A stretch of DNA of 64,000 nt from Blautia sp. Marseille-P3201T (lineage in GTDB: Bacteria > Bacillota > Clostridia > Lachnospirales > Lachnospiraceae): positions 248,001 to 312,000 of the forward strand of contig NZ_LT635468.1 in assembly GCF_900120295.1 (NCBI RefSeq), in the 5' to 3' direction. Every line of letters starts with the position of its first letter. Position 1 is the first letter of the stretch. Below the pieces are notes generated by a model that searched no databases, was not told the origin of the DNA, and saw only the letters and a list, made by a program, of their open reading frames with translations. The position numbers and the translations under genes were made by a program. Positions 16,557 to 24,224 of the stretch are shown one piece after another.

Positions 16557-19500
16557 GCCTTTTTCTTCCTTTTTAATACAACAAACAGCGTTCCTCCGAC
16601 TACAAACATCACAGACAGCATTACAAGCGGTGTTTCATCTCCTGTTTTAACCTTATCCACACCGGAAGAAACTGCCTTATCCAATATCGTACCAAAGCTG
16701 TTTAAAGACTCTACTTCTACGGATACAAATCCGTCTTTTACCTTTCCTTTTAATTTTTTTACTTTTTCATTGTCACAGGAAAGTACCACAACTTCTTTGC
16801 CGTTATATTTTTCCGATACAGGAAGCTGAAGCTCTGCCTTATGAGGAAGGGCAATTTCTTTTCCGTCTTTTAAAAGCTGAATTTCAATAGGATTGTCAAG
16901 CTGCTGTTTCTTGGAAATTTCCTTTTCCATAAGCTTCACATCTGCATGTTTTTTATCCAGCTTCTCTACAGATAACTGCATATCTGATGTCAGACCTTCT
17001 CCTGTTAATTTGACACCATGCTCTTTATTTACCAGCATATCAATTTCCTGAATTTCCGGTGTACTTGGTTCTTCCGGATTTTCCGGCTTCTGAGGTGTCT
17101 CCGGTTCTTCCGGCTGCGGTGTTACAGGCGGCACAAGCTGAAGCTCTGCCATGGAAGCTGCTCCGTTTGTTCCTGCCATAGCAAAAGTCAAAACTGCTCC
17201 GTTTTCTGTTTTTTCACAAGTAACATTTTCATCCAACTGAACACAGTCTGCTATTTCTTCTTCAAGTGTAAGCTGAATATTTCCTTTATTTTTCATTGTG
17301 GGGTCGGAAACAGAAACTTTCACTGTTCCCTGCTCCGTTTCCTGAAGCATAACAGACGCAGCCTTATCACTTGTTATTCCGTCTATACTTCCTCCCTGCT
17401 CTTGCCAGAAATTTATGCCTGTGATTTTTAATGTCTCATGGCGCACTGCCTGAACCTCACTGCTGTTTTCCAGTATGGTTACCTTAGGTGCTTGTGCGTA
17501 ATTTTCTGTTTCTTCTGCACTTGTTTCGGGAAGCAATACATAACTGTAAGATGCGTTTTCCGGGTTCTGTCCGTGGTCTACCCACATTTCCAGATAATTC
17601 TCTGTGCTTTCCCCCTCAAAAGTTCCTACATCCTTCCAACTGCCTGTGGTTTGACCTCTGCGAACCTGAATTTCTGTATTTTCTTCAGGGAAATAATATC
17701 CTGTTCCCACAGACTGATTGCCTTCTAAATGTGCCCAATTTACCTGCTCAAAGCTTGTGCCTGATACGTCTGCTGTACGTTCAACCAACTCTTTTACATT
17801 CGCTTCTTTCACAGGTATTTCTGTTTTTTCTCCGTTGACAAGAAGCTGATTGCTTCCGTCTTTTCTTAACTTCTTATTCTCAATGGTAGTTTCCACCGGA
17901 AGTTCCATATTTTTATTGGTAATTCCTGCTCCAAGGCAGACCATTTCGTCATCAAACATAAACCATGACTTCTTGCCTTTTAAATCCGGCGCATAAGAAA
18001 CCGGTGCATCTCCTGCAATTCCCTGCGTTTCTCCTGAAAATGACATACCGCTGACGCCATAATTTCCTATGGAAGTTCCTCCTACCCAGCTCTCCTTGGA
18101 ACAGAAATCTCCGCCCTGTGCAAAACCTGAGCCATCCGGTTTCCCTGTACCGATATTTACCGGAACCACGGTCGTTCCTGGCAGTCTTAACGGATTTACT
18201 GTATTCCAATAATTCTCTGTATACTGGTTGTCCTCATCATAAATATAGGTCATCCCGTTATTCTGATGCCATCCAAAACGATTTTCATCATTCATAATTT
18301 CTGTGTTCTGAATACGTTCCGAATACATAGACAATGCAAAAAGATAGTCTTCTGTTCTGTGAACTACACGGTCCATAAGGGGATAAGATTTATGTACCGG
18401 CGCTATGTTACTTTGGATGGAGGTATCTTCCAAAATTTCCTTGGCTTTCTTTTTAATTGCCATATTTTCCGCACCAACAAGACTGTCAATAAATCCTTCA
18501 TCTTCTTCCAGCCAAGCTTTCAGCGCAGAAAGCGTTGTCTCTTTTGCCTCTTGGCTAAAGGAGTCTACAATTTGCAGAATAATCATCATTGCCTCACGTC
18601 CTGCTGCCTGATTGCTGCTTGCTGGTCTGGATACAGAACGCCCTTTCAGACAATCCAGCATCATTCCCTTATACATGCCGTTTCCAAAGCCTTCCACAAT
18701 ATAGCTTTCCAGATTGTCCTGAACCTGTTCCGGATATTTCCAGGGTGTTCCAGCAAGGAGAGACGGAATTTTAGCGCCACCCTTCATAAACTCAATCCCA
18801 TAAGCGCCTAAATACGGCACTTTTATATGGTCGAGATAAGAACCGTCCGGATAAAAACCGCTGTTATATCCGTTCGCTGCAATTTGAGCGCTGTCTTCTA
18901 CATTTTGAATAACAAAGGTCTGGGAAGACGCCAGCATCCCCAAATACACCAGCTCATTATCTTCTCTCAATGCTCCCAGTCCCACTGCCGTTGTGGAACA
19001 GTCGATAATATTCGCTCCCTGCGCCTCACGATATCCCTGCCCATGGGTGCTTGCCGTATTGATAACGCCTTCATGGAACGGATCAGGCTGGAAAAAGTAA
19101 AGTGTTTCTGTGTACGCCATAACCTGTTCTTCTGTCAGTCCGTCATAAATCAATATTAAAGCAGGAATTAAATCCTTGGGAATACCAATTTCCCATGTCC
19201 ACCAGTTATCCGTCTGGCTTTTTGCCGTATAACAAGAGCCGCACAGGAAATCTAAAATATTGGTAATATCCTTTAGCATATCCTGATTTTGATAGAGAGC
19301 TCCGCCTTCTGCTGCGTAAGCTTTACACATAGAAAGCACCTTTTTAAAAGAAACACGAAATTCCACTGCATCATCTTCATAAGGAATATTCTTATTGCCT
19401 TTTGCTCCCTCATCCTCTGCCCAAGGAATACCGCCACATTCTTCCTGTCCCTTATAAACATAAGCGTTCCAAAGCGCTTCTGCCTCCTGATTGATTTCTT

Positions 19501-20113
19501 CTAAGACTTCCGCTCCGCCTTCTTCTGATACTAAATCTTTGCCAATTAAAGACTCTTTCCATGCCTGACGAATTTTTCCGTAATCTTCTGCCGTTGCAGA
19601 GGGCAGTTTTGAAGGAGACTGATATAAAATTTCTACCTTCCACTGTGCTGTTTTTCCTTGGTCATCCTGTGCCACCACTACGGCATTGCCCTTATTCTCT
19701 CCTGTAATCACTGCGTTTCCGTTTTCATCCGCTTCAACCTTCAATAAATGTTCCGCACTTGCATCTCCTGCCTTACGTGTTCCGTCTGTTTCGCCCTCCT
19801 TTAATTCTCTTTTAATTTTAGAATATCCTGCATTTCGTAAGAAAGTCCCATCCTTCTTTAAAAATTTTGCACTCCATGTAACATTCTCGGAGAAGCCCTC
19901 CGGTTTGTCCAGTTGCAAGCTTTCACCTCTGACAATAGAAATTTCCTGATTTTCTGTTGGCACGGCTGTTTCCAAAACCTCACGCTCCTGTTCTTCATTC
20001 ACTGCAACAACATTTACAGGCTCTGCCAAGACTCCCGTCACATTTCCCATACTCATAGCTGCAATTAACATTGCACTTATGTACTTTTGATTTTTTCTTT
20101 TACCTGTCTTCAT
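16553..20113 (-). CDS. PL8 polysaccharide lyase (hyaluronate/chondroitin lyase type), cell-surface
   Basis: A secreted lyase of about 1186 aa. A signal peptide is followed by an Ig-like region, then the alpha/alpha toroid with the aromatic patch DNWWTWEIGIPKDLIPAL (about 303), an Asn in GANIIDCS (about 369), His and Tyr in YLDHIKVPYLGAYG (about 426) and the Arg motif GRSVSR (about 490). The beta-sandwich domains follow. These match the catalytic set of streptococcal hyaluronate lyase. The C-terminal module (LVNKEHGVKL... GEKYNG-like) matches the one in the 1799-aa neighbour, followed by VKTGDE, a membrane span and KRKKKA. I chose ATG 20113 (AAGGAGG upstream) over 20164, whose Shine-Dalgarno is only 1 nt away. 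Substrate choice between hyaluronan and chondroitin is open. Confidence 0.88.
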   Translation of the reverse strand: MKTGKRKNQKYISAMLIAAMSMGNVTGVLAEPVNVVAVNEEQEREVLETAVPTENQEISIVRGESLQLDKPEGFSENVTWSAKFLKKDGTFLRNAGYSKIKRELKEGETDGTRKAGDASAEHLLKVEADENGNAVITGENKGNAVVVAQDDQGKTAQWKVEILYQSPSKLPSATAEDYGKIRQAWKESLIGKDLVSEEGGAEVLEEINQEAEALWNAYVYKGQEECGGIPWAEDEGAKGNKNIPYEDDAVEFRVSFKKVLSMCKAYAAEGGALYQNQDMLKDITNILDFLCGSCYTAKSQTDNWWTWEIGIPKDLIPALILIYDGLTEEQVMAYTETLYFFQPDPFHEGVINTASTHGQGYREAQGANIIDCSTTAVGLGALREDNELVYLGMLASSQTFVIQNVEDSAQIAANGYNSGFYPDGSYLDHIKVPYLGAYGIEFMKGGAKIPSLLAGTPWKYPEQVQDNLESYIVEGFGNGMYKGMMLDCLKGRSVSRPASSNQAAGREAMMIILQIVDSFSQEAKETTLSALKAWLEEDEGFIDSLVGAENMAIKKKAKEILEDTSIQSNIAPVHKSYPLMDRVVHRTEDYLFALSMYSERIQNTEIMNDENRFGWHQNNGMTYIYDEDNQYTENYWNTVNPLRLPGTTVVPVNIGTGKPDGSGFAQGGDFCSKESWVGGTSIGNYGVSGMSFSGETQGIAGDAPVSYAPDLKGKKSWFMFDDEMVCLGAGITNKNMELPVETTIENKKLRKDGSNQLLVNGEKTEIPVKEANVKELVERTADVSGTSFEQVNWAHLEGNQSVGTGYYFPEENTEIQVRRGQTTGSWKDVGTFEGESTENYLEMWVDHGQNPENASYSYVLLPETSAEETENYAQAPKVTILENSSEVQAVRHETLKITGINFWQEQGGSIDGITSDKAASVMLQETEQGTVKVSVSDPTMKNKGNIQLTLEEEIADCVQLDENVTCEKTENGAVLTFAMAGTNGAASMAELQLVPPVTPQPEEPETPQKPENPEEPSTPEIQEIDMLVNKEHGVKLTGEGLTSDMQLSVEKLDKKHADVKLMEKEISKKQQLDNPIEIQLLKDGKEIALPHKAELQLPVSEKYNGKEVVVLSCDNEKVKKLKGKVKDGFVSVEVESLNSFGTILDKAVSSGVDKVKTGDETPLVMLSVMFVVGGTLFVVLKRKKKA

Positions 20114-20310
20114 ACCTCCTCCTTCTTTCAAAAGTTCTCCATTCTTATTCCTATAAGTTACCATTCCTCCTTTGCTTTATAAATACAATATTTGAATTTT
20201 TCTGTTACTATTTATAGATTATGTATTTTTTAGTATTATTTTTTCAATATTCTGTTATTTTCTTTTACTTTTTCATTCAATATAAATACAATATAATATT
20301 CATTTGTCAT

Positions 20311-20339
20311 TTGAATTTCCAAATAATGTTTGTTATGAT
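20311..20339 (+). promoter_or_regulatory. sigma-A promoter of the YcxB-like operon
   Basis: -35 TTGAAT (20311-20316), 17-bp spacer, -10 TATGAT (20334-20339). It lies 36 bp before the first YcxB-like start codon, in a very AT-rich divergent intergenic region. Confidence 0.6.
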
Positions 20340-20374
20340 GTAATTATTGATAATATTATTAGACAGGTGAGACT

Positions 20375-20938
20375 ATGGATACAGAAAATTTTCCTTTCGA
20401 TACAAAACTTTTCCTTTCTGATCTCCAGCAGAAGGATTACTTACTCCTTTTTAAGCATTATGTAAAAAAACATATTCCAGAGTTTAAAACAATAAAATAC
20501 CGATGTTTTATTATCGGCAATATTCTCAACTTTATATTATCTACTGTACTCTATATCGCTTTTGATATTAACTGGATGAAATGGTTTCTTATCGCATTTA
20601 TCATAGTCTGCATTCATACACTACTATATGTTACGACACATGCAGCTTTATATTTCGATTTATACTGGGATGCTCAAAGCACTTTAAAAAGAAAAGGCTA
20701 CTATATTCATTCTTTACAGTTTACTGAAGAAAAAATCATTATAGAACGCTATAAAAATTTCGAACCGGTAATTTCTACATATAATTGGCAAGATATAAAT
20801 ATATCAGATATAAGTCTTTATGGTATTGCTATAAAAGATTTTGAAATTATATATATACCAGATTGTGTATTCCCTGATTATAAAGTTTTTAAAAATTTTT
20901 GTAATTGGTATAGGAGAAAATATTTATGCAAAAAATAA
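20375..20938 (+). CDS. YcxB-like membrane protein, copy 1
   Basis: 187 aa. A cytoplasmic N-terminal segment is followed by two membrane spans (about residues 45-65 and 70-95) and a C-terminal beta-rich domain. That domain has the pattern GYYIHSLQFTEEKIIIERY and YNWQDINISDISLYGIAI, as in YcxB-like (PF14317-type) proteins. Function of the family is not established. It is the first of four tandem homologues, with AGGTGAG before the ATG. It overlaps the next gene by 13 bp. The DNA is clearly more AT-rich than neighbouring genes. Confidence 0.7.
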   Translation: MDTENFPFDTKLFLSDLQQKDYLLLFKHYVKKHIPEFKTIKYRCFIIGNILNFILSTVLYIAFDINWMKWFLIAFIIVCIHTLLYVTTHAALYFDLYWDAQSTLKRKGYYIHSLQFTEEKIIIERYKNFEPVISTYNWQDINISDISLYGIAIKDFEIIYIPDCVFPDYKVFKNFCNWYRRKYLCKK

Positions 20939-21486
20939 ACACAGAAATTTATTTTGAATTTCCCAAATACCGTCGTCTAATTATGTGGTGGGGTAATCGC
21001 CAAAAAAGGGCTCGGGATATCCGTATCAGAATATTCATAGGACTTATTCCTACCATAGGAATTTTTATAGCATATTGGTATATGGGTTCACGTGATGTTT
21101 TATTAGAAAATAATGCAGGCATTTTTTTTATTCTTACAATTATATTTCTTATAATAGCAGAAACATACGCTATACTAATCGGAACTCCATATAAATTTGC
21201 AAAAGTATACTGGAAAGTTTTAAGATGGAAAAAAGAAATGGGTACATATATAAAAAGTATTTCTTTTTTTTCAGATTGTATGAATATAGAATATAGTCTT
21301 CTAAATATTCCTTTTCAGGAAACTATTTTATACAATCAGCCAACAGATATCAACGTATCCCCTTTTGGCATTATTATTGAAATGGAAGGTGAACGCAATT
21401 TAATCTTCTTGCCTAAAGAACTTTTTTCAGATAATGAGCAATACATGACTTGTAAAAAATATATTGAGCAAAATTTTGACTGTTAA
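20926..21486 (+). CDS. YcxB-like membrane protein, copy 2
   Basis: 186 aa, same layout as the neighbours: basic N-terminus, two membrane spans (about 40-60 and 65-85), then a beta-rich tail with GTYIKSISFFSDCMNIEYSL and INVSPFGIIIEM. The start (TAGGAGA, then ATG at 20926) overlaps copy 1 by 13 bp, which suggests coupled translation. It is well diverged from the other copies, so the duplication is not recent. Confidence 0.65.
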   Translation: MQKINTEIYFEFPKYRRLIMWWGNRQKRARDIRIRIFIGLIPTIGIFIAYWYMGSRDVLLENNAGIFFILTIIFLIIAETYAILIGTPYKFAKVYWKVLRWKKEMGTYIKSISFFSDCMNIEYSLLNIPFQETILYNQPTDINVSPFGIIIEMEGERNLIFLPKELFSDNEQYMTCKKYIEQNFDC

Positions 21487-21590
21487 GTTGGAGCTTAATC
21501 TCTAAGCGTACACATCATAATAAGTATAAATTCTTTTTAATATAGATTTTTGTAGATTATACAACTAAATTTAACAAAAGGAAACGAAAT

Positions 21591-22172
21591 ATGGAAAAGC
21601 AATACGAATTTGAAGTTAAAGAAAACCCAAATGAATACCTAAAAATATTTTGGGAACATTATAAAAATCATCAAATATTTTTTCGGAAGAAGATAATATT
21701 TGCACTAATTTCCTTGGTTGCATTTATTCTTTTACTCTTTATAACCTATATAGATTTTGGAAAAATAATCTTTTCAGATAGTCTATTCTTGTTAGAAATG
21801 GTCATTCTATTTTGTTGTATTGGATATGTTGTTCCATCCGTAGCTGTTTTTCTCGAAATAAAGCAAATATATCAGCAATATTGGACAGCCCGTAAAATTT
21901 TATATAAAACCGGTACATACACACAGAACATTTGCTTTTTACCAAATGGATTAAAAATATCAGGATATAGAAAAGAAAAACCAGTAGCTCAACATATAGA
22001 TTATACAGACGTGGCACAAATACGCTTTTATAGAAATGGAATAATCATACAACCACAGAAATCTCAGGATTACATTTACATTACAAAAAAACAACTGAAA
22101 GAAAAAAGTGCTCTTAACGTAATTAAAAATTGGTACAAGGAGTATACAAAGAATGGTAAAAATCAACTATAA
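21591..22172 (+). CDS. YcxB-like membrane protein, copy 3
   Basis: 193 aa with two membrane spans (about 38-60 and 65-90) and a beta-rich C-terminus containing GTYTQNICFLPNGLKISGY and YTDVAQIRFYRNGIII. It starts at ATG 21591 after AAAGGAAA, 104 bp after copy 2. This is the only sizeable gap in the operon and may contain a secondary promoter. Function unknown. Confidence 0.65.
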   Translation: MEKQYEFEVKENPNEYLKIFWEHYKNHQIFFRKKIIFALISLVAFILLLFITYIDFGKIIFSDSLFLLEMVILFCCIGYVVPSVAVFLEIKQIYQQYWTARKILYKTGTYTQNICFLPNGLKISGYRKEKPVAQHIDYTDVAQIRFYRNGIIIQPQKSQDYIYITKKQLKEKSALNVIKNWYKEYTKNGKNQL

Positions 22173-22701
22173 CTATGATAAAAAAGAGTTTACCCAATTA
22201 TTCAGAAAATGGTATAAACGAACCTTAAAAGGAAATTGTATAAGAATATATTTTTTATTGCTCTTTTTAATATTAGGATATATTACTTACAAAGCCGGAA
22301 ATGAATTACTTTATACATCTCAGGGAAAAATACAAAAATCTATTTTGATAGTAATGAGCATTCCCTATTTAATTGTATTTCTACTGTTTTTATTATTTCT
22401 ATTTTATAATTACATCGTCGCTTACAGATGCTGGAAAAGAACAAATTTTATGAAAGAAATTTTAGGTACTTACATAGAGTCAATATCCTTTTATGATACT
22501 TATGTTGTATTCGAAGAAACTGTTTTGCATGAAAAAATCCAAAAAAACTTCAATTATTCCGACATCCAAAAGATAACTATCTGTAAAAACGGTATAATTT
22601 TCTTCTTAGAAAAAGCTCCTCTTTTTATCTGCCAAAAGAGCTTTTCTGTTCAAGAAGAATATGACATTGTATGTAAATGGATAAAAGACAGAACAGCTTA
22701 A
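22153..22701 (+). CDS. YcxB-like membrane protein, copy 4
   Basis: 182 aa with two membrane spans (about 30-48 and 65-90) and a beta-rich tail with GTYIESISFYDTYVVFEETV and YSDIQKITICKNGIIFF. The start overlaps copy 3 by 20 bp, with AAGGAG upstream. It is the last gene of the operon and faces a lipoprotein gene on the other strand across a hairpin. Function unknown. Confidence 0.65.
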   Translation: MVKINYNYDKKEFTQLFRKWYKRTLKGNCIRIYFLLLFLILGYITYKAGNELLYTSQGKIQKSILIVMSIPYLIVFLLFLLFLFYNYIVAYRCWKRTNFMKEILGTYIESISFYDTYVVFEETVLHEKIQKNFNYSDIQKITICKNGIIFFLEKAPLFICQKSFSVQEEYDIVCKWIKDRTA

Positions 22702-22711
22702 TTATACTAAT

Positions 22712-22766
22712 AAAGGCTATTGCTTTAAACATTATTCAAGAATATTTACTTAATGCAACAGCCTTT
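22712..22766. terminator. bidirectional hairpin between convergent genes
   Basis: AAAGGCTATTGCTTTAA (22712-22728) pairs with TTAATGCAACAGCCTTT (22750-22766) apart from two positions. It lies between the convergent YcxB-like and lipoprotein genes. T runs are weak in both directions. Confidence 0.5.
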
Positions 22767-22783
22767 CTAAGTTATATATCTTT

Positions 22784-23536
22784 CTACAAATCATCAAAAA
22801 TAAAAGAAAGTGCATAATATGTGTTTTCTTTTAAATAATATGTAACCGTTACCGTAGAATTCACACTTGCTTCCTCCGGTATTGAAGTCTCTGTTGTATC
22901 AAATACCAAGCTTTCTCCGCTATAATCACCTTCACGAACATGGATTTTCATGGTTTTGTCAGTAATTTCCTCTATTTCTCCAGAAGAAACATATACAACA
23001 ATTTCTTTCTCGTCATTATCGGTAGAAATTTTTGTTACAATATTTTTCCCATTTTCCTCATAATAAGTAATCAAAACCGTTATTCCTGTTTTAATTCTAC
23101 ATTCTCTGTTTTCTGAATAACCTGAAGTCGGAATAACCTCTTTTTCTGCATTTGTAATATCAAATTCTACTCCACGGTCAAGACCTTCTTCCGGATAATT
23201 TCTTCCTTCAGGATTTTCTAAATCCACAGTAATTGTATTTCCTTCCACATCTAAGACATAACCTTCTACTGTTTTCTCCTGTCTAACAACATCTTCTTCC
23301 CCTTGGCTTTCTGCGTAACTTTCTTCATCATTTTGTTCCATAGAATTGGCAGCAGGCTCGTTTTCTGTTTCATGTTCCACAGAATTCCCCTGTAATACTT
23401 CCTCGTCTAATTTTTCTTCTTCAACTGTATTCTTATCACTCTGAATTGTTTCTTCTGTTTTTGCAGGTGTACAGCCTCCCAGTAAAGAAGTCATCATCAG
23501 CAAATTTAATGCCAGCAGTAATGATTTTTTCACCAT
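22784..23536 (-). CDS. acidic lipoprotein of unknown function
   Basis: 250 aa starting at ATG 23536 (GAGGGGG, 5 nt upstream). It has a lipoprotein signal with lipobox LLGGC followed by a long acidic, probably disordered linker (about 25-95). Two short beta-rich segments follow, VEGYVLDVEGNTITVDL and the region around EIEEITDKTMKIHVREG, which resemble the small OB-like repeats found in many secreted Firmicute proteins. It is probably tethered to the outer face of the membrane. No family name can be given safely. Confidence 0.7.
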   Translation of the reverse strand: MVKKSLLLALNLLMMTSLLGGCTPAKTEETIQSDKNTVEEEKLDEEVLQGNSVEHETENEPAANSMEQNDEESYAESQGEEDVVRQEKTVEGYVLDVEGNTITVDLENPEGRNYPEEGLDRGVEFDITNAEKEVIPTSGYSENRECRIKTGITVLITYYEENGKNIVTKISTDNDEKEIVVYVSSGEIEEITDKTMKIHVREGDYSGESLVFDTTETSIPEEASVNSTVTVTYYLKENTYYALSFIFDDL

Positions 23537-23720
23537 TTTATCCCCCTCATTTTGCAAAAATTCTATAACAATTATAATACAACGTACGCTAAAAAGGAAG
23601 CACTTACAAAAATGTTTGTTTTTCCATTCATAAATCTATTTACAACCTTGCACCTTTCTGTAAACATGAGATATAATTGCCTTAACTTTTAGCAAGCGCT
23701 ATGCACAGAAAGAGGAAATT

Positions 23721-24125
23721 ATGCGAAAAAATCTAAAGAAATTATTTACATTCATTGTTTATGCTTTTTTTATCATTGGTATTCACTACTATGTAGAAGT
23801 TGGAAGTATTTTACCAGCTATGACACTTTATTTTATTTATGTATTAGGTGGATGCAGTATAATCAATTTTTTTGCCGGAAGAATTTTTCAAAAACTGAAT
23901 GGCATTAAAACATTCTTAGGAAGAATTTTTTATGCTCTTTTAGTCTGTTTTGTAGTGTTTTTTGCATGCTACCTTTTATATAATCATTTCGGTCACACAT
24001 GGCACCTTAGTACAGCATTTCGCTCCGACACATATATCATAGTTTCATTATCAACATTGGGATTTTTCTTAGGTGAACTATATCAATACAAGAAGGAAAA
24101 GAAGAATACCTTAACAGACTCTTAA
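23721..24125 (+). CDS. four-span integral membrane protein, unknown function
   Basis: 134 aa with about four hydrophobic segments (residues 8-25, 30-50, 68-90, 102-122) and a lysine-rich C-terminus (YKKEKKNTLTDS). The ATG at 23721 follows AGAGGAAATT. The layout recalls small DUF3021-like membrane proteins but I cannot confirm that. Monocistronic, convergent with glgP. Confidence 0.6.
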   Translation: MRKNLKKLFTFIVYAFFIIGIHYYVEVGSILPAMTLYFIYVLGGCSIINFFAGRIFQKLNGIKTFLGRIFYALLVCFVVFFACYLLYNHFGHTWHLSTAFRSDTYIIVSLSTLGFFLGELYQYKKEKKNTLTDS

Positions 24126-24145
24126 AATTTGCAGAAAAAATTTTC

Positions 24146-24202
24146 GGAGCTGTCGCTTTAAACATTCTTCCGAAATATCTATATGCTTAAAGCAACCGCT
24201 CC
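24146..24202 (-). terminator. intrinsic terminator after glgP
   Basis: GGAGCTGTCGCTTTAA and TTAAAGCAACCGCTCC are complementary apart from two positions. Read leftwards the stem is followed by GAAAATTTTTT. It ends the ileS-glgP transcript and may also serve the convergent membrane protein gene. Confidence 0.6.
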
Positions 24203-24224
24203 TCATATTCAAAATTCTTATTTA

